Origin: CAZPRY01 sp964589175 | Lineage (GTDB): Bacteria; Fidelibacterota; UBA2242 | Reading direction: 5' to 3' | DNA length: 64,000 bases | NCBI GenBank assembly: GCA_964589175.1 | Contig: CAZPRY010000012.1 | Location: forward strand, 1 to 64,000 | Shown: positions 7,587 through 16,477 of the stretch, piece after piece | How positions within the stretch are numbered: position 1 is the stretch's first letter | How the letters are laid out: every line of letters starts with the position of its first letter | Notes under the pieces: model-generated | Seen by the model: only the letters and a program-made list of their open reading frames with translations | Told to the model about the DNA's origin: nothing | Database searches by the model: none | Position numbers and translations under genes: made by a program

Positions 7587-8860
7587 GGCCGGAAACGATA
7601 GCCATTCACAGCGGATATAAAAGCGAAGCGACGACCAAAGCCGTCGCCGTTCCCATTTACCAGACTGTTGCCTATGAATTTGACAATGCTCAGCACGGCG
7701 CGGATCTGTTCAATCTGACCGTTCCGGGCAATATTTACACACGCATCATGAATCCAACCTCCGATGTGCTCGAGAAAAGGGTAGCCGAGCTGGAAGGCGG
7801 GATTGGCGCGTTGGCCGTTTCGGCCGGCAGTGCTGCGATCAACTATGCAGTTCTTACAATCGCTGAAAAGGGCAGCAACGTCGTATCGGTTCCCCAACTC
7901 TACGGCGGGACCTACACACTTTTTGCTCATCTCCTGCCAAGACAGGGCATTGACGTACGTTTTGCCGAAGGCGATTCTCCGGCCGCTCTGGAAACTCTGA
8001 TCGATGACAAGACGGCGGCTGTTTACTGCGAGAGCATCGGTAATCCGGCCGGTAATATCGTGGATATCGAGGCCATCGCCGTAATGGCGCATAAGTATGG
8101 TGTTCCGGTAATCGTAGATAACACGGTTGCTACCCCAATCCTGATCAAGCCGATCGATTACGGGGTGGATATCGTAGTCCACTCGCTTACGAAATATATG
8201 GGTGGACACGGGACATCAATGGGCGGAATAATCGTCGATTCCGGTAAATTTCCATGGGCGCGCTATCCCGGGCGTTTTCCCATGTTAAACACGCCCGAGC
8301 CGTCCTACCACGAAGTTGTTTACACCCGCGATATGGGAGCGGCGGCCTATATCGCCCGCGCCCGCACCGTCCAGTTGCGTAACACCGGAGCGGCCATCAG
8401 CCCGATGAACTCCTTCCTGATTTTGCAGGGCATCGAAACCCTGGCGTTGCGTATGGAAAGACATTGCGAGAACGCTGCGGCCGTGGCGGACTATCTTAAC
8501 CGCCATCCGAAAGTAGCCTGGGTTAGTTATGCCGGTTTGTCTTCTTCACCCTATTTCGAGTTGGCCCGGAAATATACCAACGGCCGGCCATCGGGCTTAC
8601 TCTCCTTTGGAATTCAGGGTGGTTTTGAAGCGGGTGTGCGTTTCTATGATGCGCTCAAACTCTTCAAGCGTCTGGTCAACATTGGGGATGCCAAGTCGCT
8701 GGCGGCGCATCCGGCCTCCACAACCCACCGACAACTTAAAGCAGCAGAATTGGCGGCCGCGGGTGTGACTCCGGATATGATCCGGCTTTGCGTCGGAATC
8801 GAGCACATCGACGATATTATCGAGGACCTTGACCAGGCCCTGGCAGCTTCGGTCAGTTGA
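7583..8860 (+). CDS. metY: O-acetylhomoserine (thiol)-lyase, PLP-dependent
   Basis: A 425-residue member of the Cys/Met-metabolism PLP enzyme family. It replaces the acyl group of O-acylhomoserine with sulfide or a thiol to give homocysteine or methionine. The PLP lysine lies in VHSLTKYMGGHG at about residue 203; other hallmarks are TYTLFAHLLPRQGIDVRF, YCESIGNPAGNI and VIVDNTVATP. The opening MRPETIAIHSGY and the length are typical of MetY; cystathionine synthases and lyases are shorter, near 390. ATG lies inside the end of metA (ATGA overlap), so the two proteins are translationally coupled and form a direct sulfhydrylation route. Confidence 0.92.
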   Translation: MRPETIAIHSGYKSEATTKAVAVPIYQTVAYEFDNAQHGADLFNLTVPGNIYTRIMNPTSDVLEKRVAELEGGIGALAVSAGSAAINYAVLTIAEKGSNVVSVPQLYGGTYTLFAHLLPRQGIDVRFAEGDSPAALETLIDDKTAAVYCESIGNPAGNIVDIEAIAVMAHKYGVPVIVDNTVATPILIKPIDYGVDIVVHSLTKYMGGHGTSMGGIIVDSGKFPWARYPGRFPMLNTPEPSYHEVVYTRDMGAAAYIARARTVQLRNTGAAISPMNSFLILQGIETLALRMERHCENAAAVADYLNRHPKVAWVSYAGLSSSPYFELARKYTNGRPSGLLSFGIQGGFEAGVRFYDALKLFKRLVNIGDAKSLAAHPASTTHRQLKAAELAAAGVTPDMIRLCVGIEHIDDIIEDLDQALAASVS

Positions 8861-8913
8861 AATGATCGGATAGCCAGGATTCGAGATAGAGTAGAAGGGA
8901 GGTTGACAGAATT

Positions 8914-9309
8914 ATGGAAAAACAGCTTATCGCCGCGTGCGGCATGAATTGCGGAATTTGCCTTGGGTATTTGAGGGAAAAAAATCACTGCCCCGGATGC
9001 CGGTTAAATAATGCGGCTGACGCGTCCCATTGTGCCCGATGCGTAATCAAAAACTGTGAACGTCTGGCGAGAACCCCTTCGAATTTCTGTTACGATTGTG
9101 AGGAATATCCCTGCAGGCGCTTGAAACAATTGGACAAGAGGTACCGTACGAAATACGGCATGAGTATGCTCGAGAATCTCGGGAATATTCAAAAACGGGG
9201 GCTGGACGAATTTGTTCTATCGGAACAGGAACGCTGGGCCTGTCATGATTGCGGCGGAACAATCTGCGTCCACCGCGGCTATTGCCTCAGCTGCCGGGGC
9301 AATTCTTAA
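8914..9309 (+). CDS. Small Cys-rich protein, DUF3795 family
   Basis: A 131-residue protein with about 17 cysteines. It starts with the DUF3795 signature ACGMNCGICLGYLREKNHCPGC and continues with CARCVIKNC, FCYDCEEYPC and a final CHDCGG-CVHRGYCLSC segment, so it probably binds zinc or iron-sulfur clusters at several sites. The family is common in anaerobic bacteria and archaea and has no established function. It lies 53 bases after metY, with GGGAGG upstream of ATG 8914, and may or may not be part of the metAY operon. The next gene is convergent. Confidence 0.8.
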   Translation: MEKQLIAACGMNCGICLGYLREKNHCPGCRLNNAADASHCARCVIKNCERLARTPSNFCYDCEEYPCRRLKQLDKRYRTKYGMSMLENLGNIQKRGLDEFVLSEQERWACHDCGGTICVHRGYCLSCRGNS

Positions 9310-9342
9310 TTCTCAATTCCTGTCATTCTTAACTCAAATTAC

Positions 9343-9364
9343 CAGTGGCTTGACTGTTCCACTG
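9343..9364. terminator. Possible terminator hairpin between convergent genes
   Basis: CAGTGG (9343-9348) pairs with CCACTG (9359-9364) around a 10-base loop, in the 70-base gap between two convergent genes. There is no T-tract on either strand, so an intrinsic terminator is only a weak possibility. Confidence 0.25.
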
Positions 9365-9379
9365 ACCGATTTGATCAAC

Positions 9380-12300
9380 CTACTTTAATTTGATCATCTT
9401 TTGAGTGGTGGCGTGCCGCGTTCCATCCTGATCGCTAATCAGTCGGCAGAGATAGAGCCCGGCGGCAGCGTTCATGCCGCGGTTGTCAATGCCATCCCAA
9501 GCGATCCGGTATCTGCCCATCTCCTGCGGACTGTCGACCAATTTCCGGATTTCGCGGCCGGTGATATCGTAGACGATCAAACTTACCCGGCACTGAGCCG
9601 GCAGCTCGTAAGTGATCATTGTGCCCGGATTGAACGGATTGGGATAATTGCCGGTCAGCCTAAACTCGCTCGGAAGTTGGGCCTGCATCTCAGTAATCGT
9701 GTTTTCGGTGAAATCAACATCGCCCGCAATGACGCTGAACTTGTATGAAAGCCCCTGATAAATCCGGCTGATTACGAACTCCTTCCCGGTTTCCCGAAGG
9801 TCCAAAGCCTTACCGATGTTTGGATCGAACAACAATACCTGCAGATTGTCGGGCAGCTTGCCGAGGAGTTCGGTCCGAATCCGCACCGGCCCCTCTTCAC
9901 CAGCAGTCGTAAGGGCCAGTTCCCAGATGCCGTTCTCCTCACTACTTGAGCGGATGTCGGAATTGAAATACTGGATTCCTTTCCGCCACTCCGGGTGCGG
10001 GATCGAAAGTGAGATATAGTTACCCACGGAGAACGGTTCGGGATTATCAAAAACATCAAAGTCTTCAGATGCGCCTTCAACGCGTCCGATGTAATTTCCG
10101 GGATCTGTGAAATGGGCGCTGTGCGCTTCCAGCCGCAGTTTCCAGCCGTTGAGCCGGTCTGAAACACTTTTCGAAGCCGCCTCCTCTTCCAAAGGCGTGA
10201 GCGTGATGATCTTATCCGATGGGGTGCGGTTATAAACCGCATAACCGCCCCAGGGATCGAGCGCCGAGACGACATCAGTCCAGCCCTGTGTGCCGCCGAT
10301 CTGGTAGCCCAGTGGACCGTAAAACTGGACGGGATTTAAATTGATCGGCAACGCAAAAGTGTAGGGATTGCCGATCAGGTTCCAGCCCGGTTTGAGGGTG
10401 ATATCACATTGGGTCAGTTCGGCCGTGGTTCCATCGGCGGTCTGGATTTGAAGCTGCTCGGCGTTTCTCTGGCAGAGCCAATAACCTTCGCCGATATTCA
10501 GGTCCAAATTTGTATCGACAAATTGGCCGTTGCGATAGGCGAAAATACGCCATTTGTTGGCATCAACCTCCCCGAGTTCGTCGCCCAGAACGCTCTGGAT
10601 CGTTTTGCTGCTCAGATCGGCCGGGATGGAGAAAAGCCCCCATTGGTCTTTAGGCAGACCGTTCTCGAAGTAACTTCCCGCGATATTGGAAGCCAGAGTC
10701 AGGAACTGCAATTCGAACGAATAATAAGCCGAGTAACTGGTGTTCAGCGAATGATCCCTGGCAACGATGCGGATAGCGATGCCCTTATCGGTGACCTGGA
10801 CGGCAGGCACGTTGCCTTGGAAAGTCGGACCGCCGATATTATTCATTGTGATGGTCTGTTCGGCGCCGTTACCGCCGCGGCAGTATTCGAGTGTAACGTC
10901 CGCCAGACTATAATTATCGGTGACATCGACTGTGACGACGATGTCTTCCAGGATGTTGGGATTTTGGGGATTGAAGTCCGGTGTCGCAACGACTGGCGGG
11001 ATCGTGTCGGCCAGGGTTGTAAAGGTTCGATCGGGTCCGTTTACCGTCCCGATCTGGTTCTTGGCGACGGCGCGGTAATGATAAGTCGTCGCCGGTTCGA
11101 GACCGGAAACCTCCTTCGATGCCTGAAAAGCCGAGTCGGCGTGGGTGACAGGGCTTTCTTCGGCCTGGACCTGACTGCCGTAACTGCCGGTCATTCCGTA
11201 CTCAAAACGCATGTGCGTATTCAACCATTTCGGATTGATCCCGGCGAAGAGCTGCGCCGTGAACATTGTCACCTCGGCATTTTCGGAATTGGTGACGATC
11301 TCAGGCAGGCTGCCCAAAGTGTGGAACGTTTCGAAGTCACTGTAACCCGTGCCGATCGCATTCATCACCTTGATTCTGTAAGAATAGGTTTGGTTGGGAA
11401 CGAGTCCACTGATAGCGGCGGTGATGGCGACCTGTTCCTGACCGCTGATGGTGCCCTGGTCGGCCGGTATGCCGGTCAGTTGATCTTGTGAAAGTCCATA
11501 TTCAAACGAGACTTCGGTGCTGAAGCTGTGCGGGTGAACCGTGGCGGAAAACGCTACGCTGCCGGTGTCGATCGAGACGATTTCGTACAGCAGGATTTCC
11601 GGCTTCTGAGGCAGATCCAGGGTGAAGAAAAACTTGTCCAGGCCTTCAGAGCGTCCGCTGTCATTCTCGGCTACTACCCGGAAATGGTAGATGGTGTTTG
11701 GCGATAGCCCGGTGATTTGGGCACTTGCGGAGACCGTGGAAGTACCCGTTACGGGGCTCTGTTGGGCTGTCACGGTTGAACCGTAGGTGAGGCTCCGGCC
11801 GTACTCGAACCAGATTGTCGTGCTCAGGCTGTTGGGATTGACATTGGCAGCCAGGGTTGCGAATGTCGTATCGATCTCGATGGCATTCTGTGTCGTGACG
11901 GTCGGCGCACTCTTCTGCGGCTTGGTCGTAAAAGTCTTGTCAAGGCCGTTGCTGCGGCCGGCGTGGTTCACACCAACGAAGCGGAAATGATACTCGGCGT
12001 TCGGGTCGAGTTTGTCGGCGTAAGCGCTCAGATCGGTCAATTGGTCAACCAGAAACCAGACTGGAGTGCCGCTGACGGTCTGACCATACGCGGTCGTCTT
12101 GCCGATCTCGAAATAGGCGTGGGTACTCAATCCGTTGGAGTTCAACTGGCCGTTCAGGTTGGCCGAACTGGAACTGATATCGAGGGCATCCATAGTGTAG
12201 ACCGTCGGAATATCGCCGGTGGTATGGAAGGTCTGATCGCTGCCCTGTTTGGTATTACCGCCATAAGTGGCCCTGACGCGGTAGTGATAGGTCGTGTTGG

Positions 12301-15300
12301 GCGAGAGGCCGCTAAGCGTGGTCTGTACATCCGTTGTGACTTTACCGCTGACGGAAGTAGGCTGCGCTGCGATTTGCGAGCCGTAGGAGAGGCTGGTGCC
12401 GTAGTCAAAGAAAACCGTGAGATTTTCATCGTCGGCATTCGCGGAGCCGTGCAGTACCACTGAGCCGGTATCCACCGCCGTGGCGGCAAGCGTTGTCAGA
12501 ACGGGATTGGATACGGGTGCCGAAACGATAGAGAACATATTATCGCTTGTATCATAAAGGCTGGCATTGGTCGGATCGCTGATTTTCACTTTACATAAGG
12601 ATGAAAGCGAATTCGGAATCGTCCAATTGTAGCTTCCGGGACTGGCCGAGCTGCTGGATACAACGGGCGCCCAGCTGGTACCGCTGTTGGTGCTGTACTC
12701 TATTTTTACGTTGAGAATATCGACGCTGGTCCAGGTGATACCGTGCTGGCTGCCGACGATCCAGCTTTCGCCGCCGTTGGGAGAGGTGACAGTGACGCTT
12801 TTGGAAGCCACCGGGGTAGCGCTGACCTCCTCCGAAAAATCACTTTCGTTGTCGCTCTGATCTACGGCAGTGATACGATAGTAGTATTTCTGCTCATTCA
12901 GAACATTCGTATCAGTGTATGAATTTGTTGTTACAGTAGTGAGCAGCGTCTGGGCTGGGGAGGAAATATCCCGGTAAATCCGGTATTCCTTCAAATCTTC
13001 TTCGCTGTTGGCGGTCCAATTGAGTGTAATCTGTTTGTCACCGGATGTGGCGGTGAGGTTTTGGGGATTGGCGGGAGGAATGGAGATTGTGAAGCTCGTT
13101 TCTGGCGCAAAAGCAGATCCCGTAAAGCCATTATCAATCGCCTGCACACTCCAGTAATATTTGCCCTCCGGAAGACCTTTGAGCGTATATGAATTGCGTT
13201 GGTTCATATTTCCGAGTTGAACCACTTTTCGATAACCTGATGAAATATCTGCCATGGGCGATTTTATCTGACAATCTCCGGGAGTTGTGCTGACGAAAAG
13301 ATTATAGGTCAATCCGTTCTGAGGGGTTTCGGCATCTGTGGATTTGTCCCAACTGAAGGTAACATCAGACACTGTCGCAGATGCGGTCAATCCGGATGGC
13401 GTGGTTGGGACGGAATTCGGCGTCAGGTTGTTATTGCGGTAAATCTTGGAAAAACGAGAAGAACTATTTGTATATCCTGTGAGCAAGATATCGAGATCTC
13501 CGTCGTTGTCGTAATCTCCCCAGGCAACTGAACTATTGACTACCTCCGATATACTGATTTCTGTCTGTTCCGTGAATGAATTATCACCGTTATTGCGATA
13601 TATTTTGGAAACATAGCCACTACTTGAATATCCTGTTAGCAAGATATCGAGGTCGCCGTCGTTGTCGTAATCTCCCCAGGCAACCGAACCCATACGTACT
13701 TCCGTTAAACTGATTCCTGTCTGCTCCGTGAATGAGTTATCACCGTTATTGCAGTAAATCCTGGAAACAGACGTACTGCTAATCCAATCTGAGCATCCAG
13801 TGAACAAGAGATCGATATCGCCGTCGTTGTCATAATCGCCCCAGGCAACGGAACTGTGAAACACTCCCGTCAAACTGATTCCTGTCTGCTCCGTGAATGA
13901 ATTATTGCCGTTATTGCGGTAAATCTTGGAAACGTACGTACTGCTACCTGACCGTCCTGTAAGCAAGATATCGAGGTCGTCGTCGTTGTCGTAATCGCCC
14001 CAGGCTACGGAACTATTATTAACTCCCGTTAAACTGATTCCCGTCTGCTCCATGAATGAGTTGTCACCGTTATTGCGGTAAATCTTGGAAACATAGCCAC
14101 TACTACTTGAACTTCCTGTGAGCAATATATCGAGGTCACCGTCGTTGTCGTAATCACCCCACGCAACGGAACTGTCGTATACTTTCGTTAAACTGATTCC
14201 CGCCTGCTCCGTGAATGAGTTGTCACCGTTATTGCGGTAAACATTAGAAACGCGCGTACCGCTACCTGTTACACCTGTGAGTAATATATCGAGATCGCCG
14301 TCATTGTCGTAATCGCCCCAGGCTACGGAACTACTATAAACTCCAATTAAACTGATTCCCGTCTGCTCTGTGAATGAATTATTACCGTTATTGCGGTAAA
14401 CCTTAGAAATGCCGGGGCCACTATTTGATTCTCCCGTAAGCAGGATATCGAGGTCGCCGTCATTGTCATAATCGCCCCAGGCTACGGAACTATTATTAAC
14501 TCCCGTTAAACTGATTCCCGTCTGCTCCGTGAATTGCTCTGGAATTGCGCTCACTTCATTTGAAAAATCACTCTCATTGTCGCTCTGATCGACGGCAGTC
14601 ATACGATAGTAATATGTGTGACCGTTCACTAAATCTTCGTCTGTATAGAAATTCGTCGTCACTGTTGTAAGCAGTGTCTGAGCAGGGGAGACGGTTCCCC
14701 GGAAAATCCTGTATTCCTTGAAGTCGCTTTCAGTACTGGCAGTCCAATTGAGGGTAATCTGCTTGTCTCCGGGTATGGCGGAGAGGTTTTGCGGTTTGGC
14801 TGGCGGGGCGTCTCCGAATTTGTAAACCATGAACAGATCGCTGGCAGAGTACCAAAGATGCTGGCCATCCCAGGCCAGGGCTTTAACTTCGGGCCAGGAG
14901 GTTGGGTAGATGCTGTAGTCTTCGGTGTTGAAGGATAATTTGAGTTGCCCGGTTTTGGAGAACATGCAGACGTTGTTTTCGAAACCTTCGTTGGAGTCGC
15001 CGATCCAGAGATATTCTCCGTCCCAGGTCATACCGGTTGGGTGTTCTATGCCGCCCTGACGGCCATCCCAGTACAGAATTTCGTTGCCGTTCATATCATG
15101 TTTGTGGATTTCGGCAAAATTGTAATTTGCCACCCAGAAGTATTGTCCGTCGAAAGCGATGCCGCTGTTACTCCAGTACCAGACGTTGATATTGCTTAGA
15201 TAAGTTCCTGTGTTGGTATATTTGTCGATTCGGTGAGAGGACTCATTGGCGAACCAGAGATATTGGCCGTCCCAAGCTAACCCAGAACAAGTGAAATCAA

Positions 15301-15556
15301 TCGTGAATGACGAGAGTACATTGCCTTGTGTGTCTATGTGATAGACGTGTTTGAGATTGTCGACGATCCAGAGCGCTGCGCCGTCCCAGGCCATCCCAGT
15401 CGGACTGCTGCCGGGTACAGCGAAGGAGTCGATGACGGCGACGGCGGACATATCTGTAAATCCTTTGCTGCCCGAAACGGGAAAGAGGTTTTCGGCGAAA
15501 AGCCTGGCGTTCAGCGAAATCAGAGAGAAGATGATAAGTAGAATAGATCTTTTCAT
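9380..15556 (-). CDS. 2058-residue secreted multidomain protein with seven VCBS/FG-GAP repeats and type IX sorting domain
   Basis: A very large exported protein. In order: a Sec signal peptide (1-22); a repeated propeller-like region with AWDG-x-LW motifs (about 35-245); a fibronectin type III domain (about 250-340); seven tandem FG-GAP/VCBS units of about 52 residues (about 345-710), each with a calcium-type DYDNDGDLDILLTG loop; two more Fn3-like domains; a domain starting TSPNGGESWIVGS (about 905-990); six Fn3-like units with the phrase GLSPNTTYHYRV; and a C-terminal sorting domain beginning NYPNPFNPG (about 1975-2058). It is probably an extracellular or surface adhesin-like protein; no catalytic domain was recognised. 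AAGGA lies about 7 bases before ATG. It follows the CsgG-like gene by 33 bases on the same strand. Confidence 0.88.
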   Translation of the reverse strand: MKRSILLIIFSLISLNARLFAENLFPVSGSKGFTDMSAVAVIDSFAVPGSSPTGMAWDGAALWIVDNLKHVYHIDTQGNVLSSFTIDFTCSGLAWDGQYLWFANESSHRIDKYTNTGTYLSNINVWYWSNSGIAFDGQYFWVANYNFAEIHKHDMNGNEILYWDGRQGGIEHPTGMTWDGEYLWIGDSNEGFENNVCMFSKTGQLKLSFNTEDYSIYPTSWPEVKALAWDGQHLWYSASDLFMVYKFGDAPPAKPQNLSAIPGDKQITLNWTASTESDFKEYRIFRGTVSPAQTLLTTVTTNFYTDEDLVNGHTYYYRMTAVDQSDNESDFSNEVSAIPEQFTEQTGISLTGVNNSSVAWGDYDNDGDLDILLTGESNSGPGISKVYRNNGNNSFTEQTGISLIGVYSSSVAWGDYDNDGDLDILLTGVTGSGTRVSNVYRNNGDNSFTEQAGISLTKVYDSSVAWGDYDNDGDLDILLTGSSSSSGYVSKIYRNNGDNSFMEQTGISLTGVNNSSVAWGDYDNDDDLDILLTGRSGSSTYVSKIYRNNGNNSFTEQTGISLTGVFHSSVAWGDYDNDGDIDLLFTGCSDWISSTSVSRIYCNNGDNSFTEQTGISLTEVRMGSVAWGDYDNDGDLDILLTGYSSSGYVSKIYRNNGDNSFTEQTEISISEVVNSSVAWGDYDNDGDLDILLTGYTNSSSRFSKIYRNNNLTPNSVPTTPSGLTASATVSDVTFSWDKSTDAETPQNGLTYNLFVSTTPGDCQIKSPMADISSGYRKVVQLGNMNQRNSYTLKGLPEGKYYWSVQAIDNGFTGSAFAPETSFTISIPPANPQNLTATSGDKQITLNWTANSEEDLKEYRIYRDISSPAQTLLTTVTTNSYTDTNVLNEQKYYYRITAVDQSDNESDFSEEVSATPVASKSVTVTSPNGGESWIVGSQHGITWTSVDILNVKIEYSTNSGTSWAPVVSSSSASPGSYNWTIPNSLSSLCKVKISDPTNASLYDTSDNMFSIVSAPVSNPVLTTLAATAVDTGSVVLHGSANADDENLTVFFDYGTSLSYGSQIAAQPTSVSGKVTTDVQTTLSGLSPNTTYHYRVRATYGGNTKQGSDQTFHTTGDIPTVYTMDALDISSSSANLNGQLNSNGLSTHAYFEIGKTTAYGQTVSGTPVWFLVDQLTDLSAYADKLDPNAEYHFRFVGVNHAGRSNGLDKTFTTKPQKSAPTVTTQNAIEIDTTFATLAANVNPNSLSTTIWFEYGRSLTYGSTVTAQQSPVTGTSTVSASAQITGLSPNTIYHFRVVAENDSGRSEGLDKFFFTLDLPQKPEILLYEIVSIDTGSVAFSATVHPHSFSTEVSFEYGLSQDQLTGIPADQGTISGQEQVAITAAISGLVPNQTYSYRIKVMNAIGTGYSDFETFHTLGSLPEIVTNSENAEVTMFTAQLFAGINPKWLNTHMRFEYGMTGSYGSQVQAEESPVTHADSAFQASKEVSGLEPATTYHYRAVAKNQIGTVNGPDRTFTTLADTIPPVVATPDFNPQNPNILEDIVVTVDVTDNYSLADVTLEYCRGGNGAEQTITMNNIGGPTFQGNVPAVQVTDKGIAIRIVARDHSLNTSYSAYYSFELQFLTLASNIAGSYFENGLPKDQWGLFSIPADLSSKTIQSVLGDELGEVDANKWRIFAYRNGQFVDTNLDLNIGEGYWLCQRNAEQLQIQTADGTTAELTQCDITLKPGWNLIGNPYTFALPINLNPVQFYGPLGYQIGGTQGWTDVVSALDPWGGYAVYNRTPSDKIITLTPLEEEAASKSVSDRLNGWKLRLEAHSAHFTDPGNYIGRVEGASEDFDVFDNPEPFSVGNYISLSIPHPEWRKGIQYFNSDIRSSSEENGIWELALTTAGEEGPVRIRTELLGKLPDNLQVLLFDPNIGKALDLRETGKEFVISRIYQGLSYKFSVIAGDVDFTENTITEMQAQLPSEFRLTGNYPNPFNPGTMITYELPAQCRVSLIVYDITGREIRKLVDSPQEMGRYRIAWDGIDNRGMNAAAGLYLCRLISDQDGTRHATTQKMIKLK
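13430..14535 (-). repeat. Seven tandem ~156-165-base repeats inside the giant gene (VCBS units)
   Basis: The DNA for the FG-GAP/VCBS units is strongly conserved between copies: the segment around GTCGTTGTCGTAAT followed by CCCCAGGC recurs seven times at roughly 160-base intervals. The variable part of each unit is the short stretch just before the I-Y-R-N-N-G phrase and the residues after GISLT. One copy has GDIDLLFTG and another DDDLDILLTG in place of the usual loop. The near-identity at DNA level suggests recent duplication or gene conversion, and copy number may vary between strains. Confidence 0.85.
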
Positions 15557-15589
15557 ATCAATCCTTATAAATGGCTGGACTTGGACGGA

Positions 15590-16234
15590 TCAGGGTACGT
15601 TTGGGAAATCCGGTGGGTTGCCGATTCCGCCTGCCGGCTCGGGTTGGGTCAATATAATCGCCGCCACCGTGACACCGCCAATAACGACCAGCGCGGCGGC
15701 CCATTTCAAAAACTTGGTTCTCTTAGTCGTAATTGGTTCTCCGAAGCAGATCTCGTAGGCAATCTCTTCGACGGTGCCCAGCAGACCCTCTTTTGAGCCC
15801 TGGTAGGTTCGCGAAACCGTGCGGATAATCTCGCCGCTCTGTACTGAAAACAGTCTCACATTTAACGTGTGGATATCGCCGATTTTTCCGATAGAGCCGG
15901 CGATCATCTGTTCCACACCCAGCATCTGCCCGATCTCGACGACGCACTCGCCGCCCGTGCAGCCGGAGACCTGGAATCCCTGTTCATTCAGGATATCCTG
16001 CATCTTGCCGCGTTCGAGAACCGTAAAGACATTCGTATTGATGATTCTGGCCTGAAGCCACTGGGTCAGGGTTGAGGCCTCCTGCTCCGTCACACCGGCC
16101 TGCCCCTCAAGGTCGAGAATAGCCAGGGTTTTGGTGGATTTTTCGGTTTGACTGAAGAGTTGAACGGGTGCCGTGGAAATCAGGATCAGGTCGCACAAAA
16201 GAAAGCAGAGCATTTTTTTAAAGGACTCGACCAT
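15590..16234 (-). CDS. CsgG/LpoB-like periplasmic protein with C-terminal membrane segment
   Basis: A 214-residue protein when started at ATG 16234, which has GAAGGAG 6 bases upstream; an in-frame ATG 13 codons earlier has no such site. It has an N-terminal hydrophobic export signal (about 5-25), then a CsgG-like alpha/beta domain: TLAILDLEGQ, a segment TQWLQARIINTNVFTVLER, and LGVEQMIAGSIGKIGD. The pattern V-x-E-R-G-x-M-x-D-I-L-x-E-Q is typical of this fold in FCB genomes. Near the C-terminus (about 180-200) is one predicted membrane helix (WAAALVVIGGVTVAAIIL), unlike CsgG itself. Its neighbour downstream is the giant secreted protein, so it may help its export or attachment; that is inference from position only. 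Confidence 0.7.
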   Translation of the reverse strand: MVESFKKMLCFLLCDLILISTAPVQLFSQTEKSTKTLAILDLEGQAGVTEQEASTLTQWLQARIINTNVFTVLERGKMQDILNEQGFQVSGCTGGECVVEIGQMLGVEQMIAGSIGKIGDIHTLNVRLFSVQSGEIIRTVSRTYQGSKEGLLGTVEEIAYEICFGEPITTKRTKFLKWAAALVVIGGVTVAAIILTQPEPAGGIGNPPDFPNVP

Positions 16235-16477
16235 GCAAACTCCTTCAATTTCGGAAATTGGAACACAGAGCACTTCGAATTTCGATAGTGTCTTAACACT
16301 GCATTAAATTCGAGGGACATTCTCTGTACTCCTACATATTATGGTCAAGTATATTTAATGGTTAAACAAAAAACAAGAAAATAGATAAAGAGAGCCATGA
16401 GCAATATTTTTTATTGATAAAATAATTATATTCGATCTACCAGCTGTTTTAAAAAGTTCTGGCCATCGATAGGGAGA

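Noticed and set aside
10409..11491. Long open frame (360 codons) on the plus strand inside the giant gene
   Set aside because: It is the complement of a strongly coding, repeat-rich region; its product has no export signal, ribosome binding site or family likeness, and the minus-strand domains are clear.
13430..14535. Regular repeats that could suggest a CRISPR array or satellite
   Set aside because: Units are about 160 bases, multiples of three, and encode VCBS repeats in frame; there are no short repeats with unique spacers.
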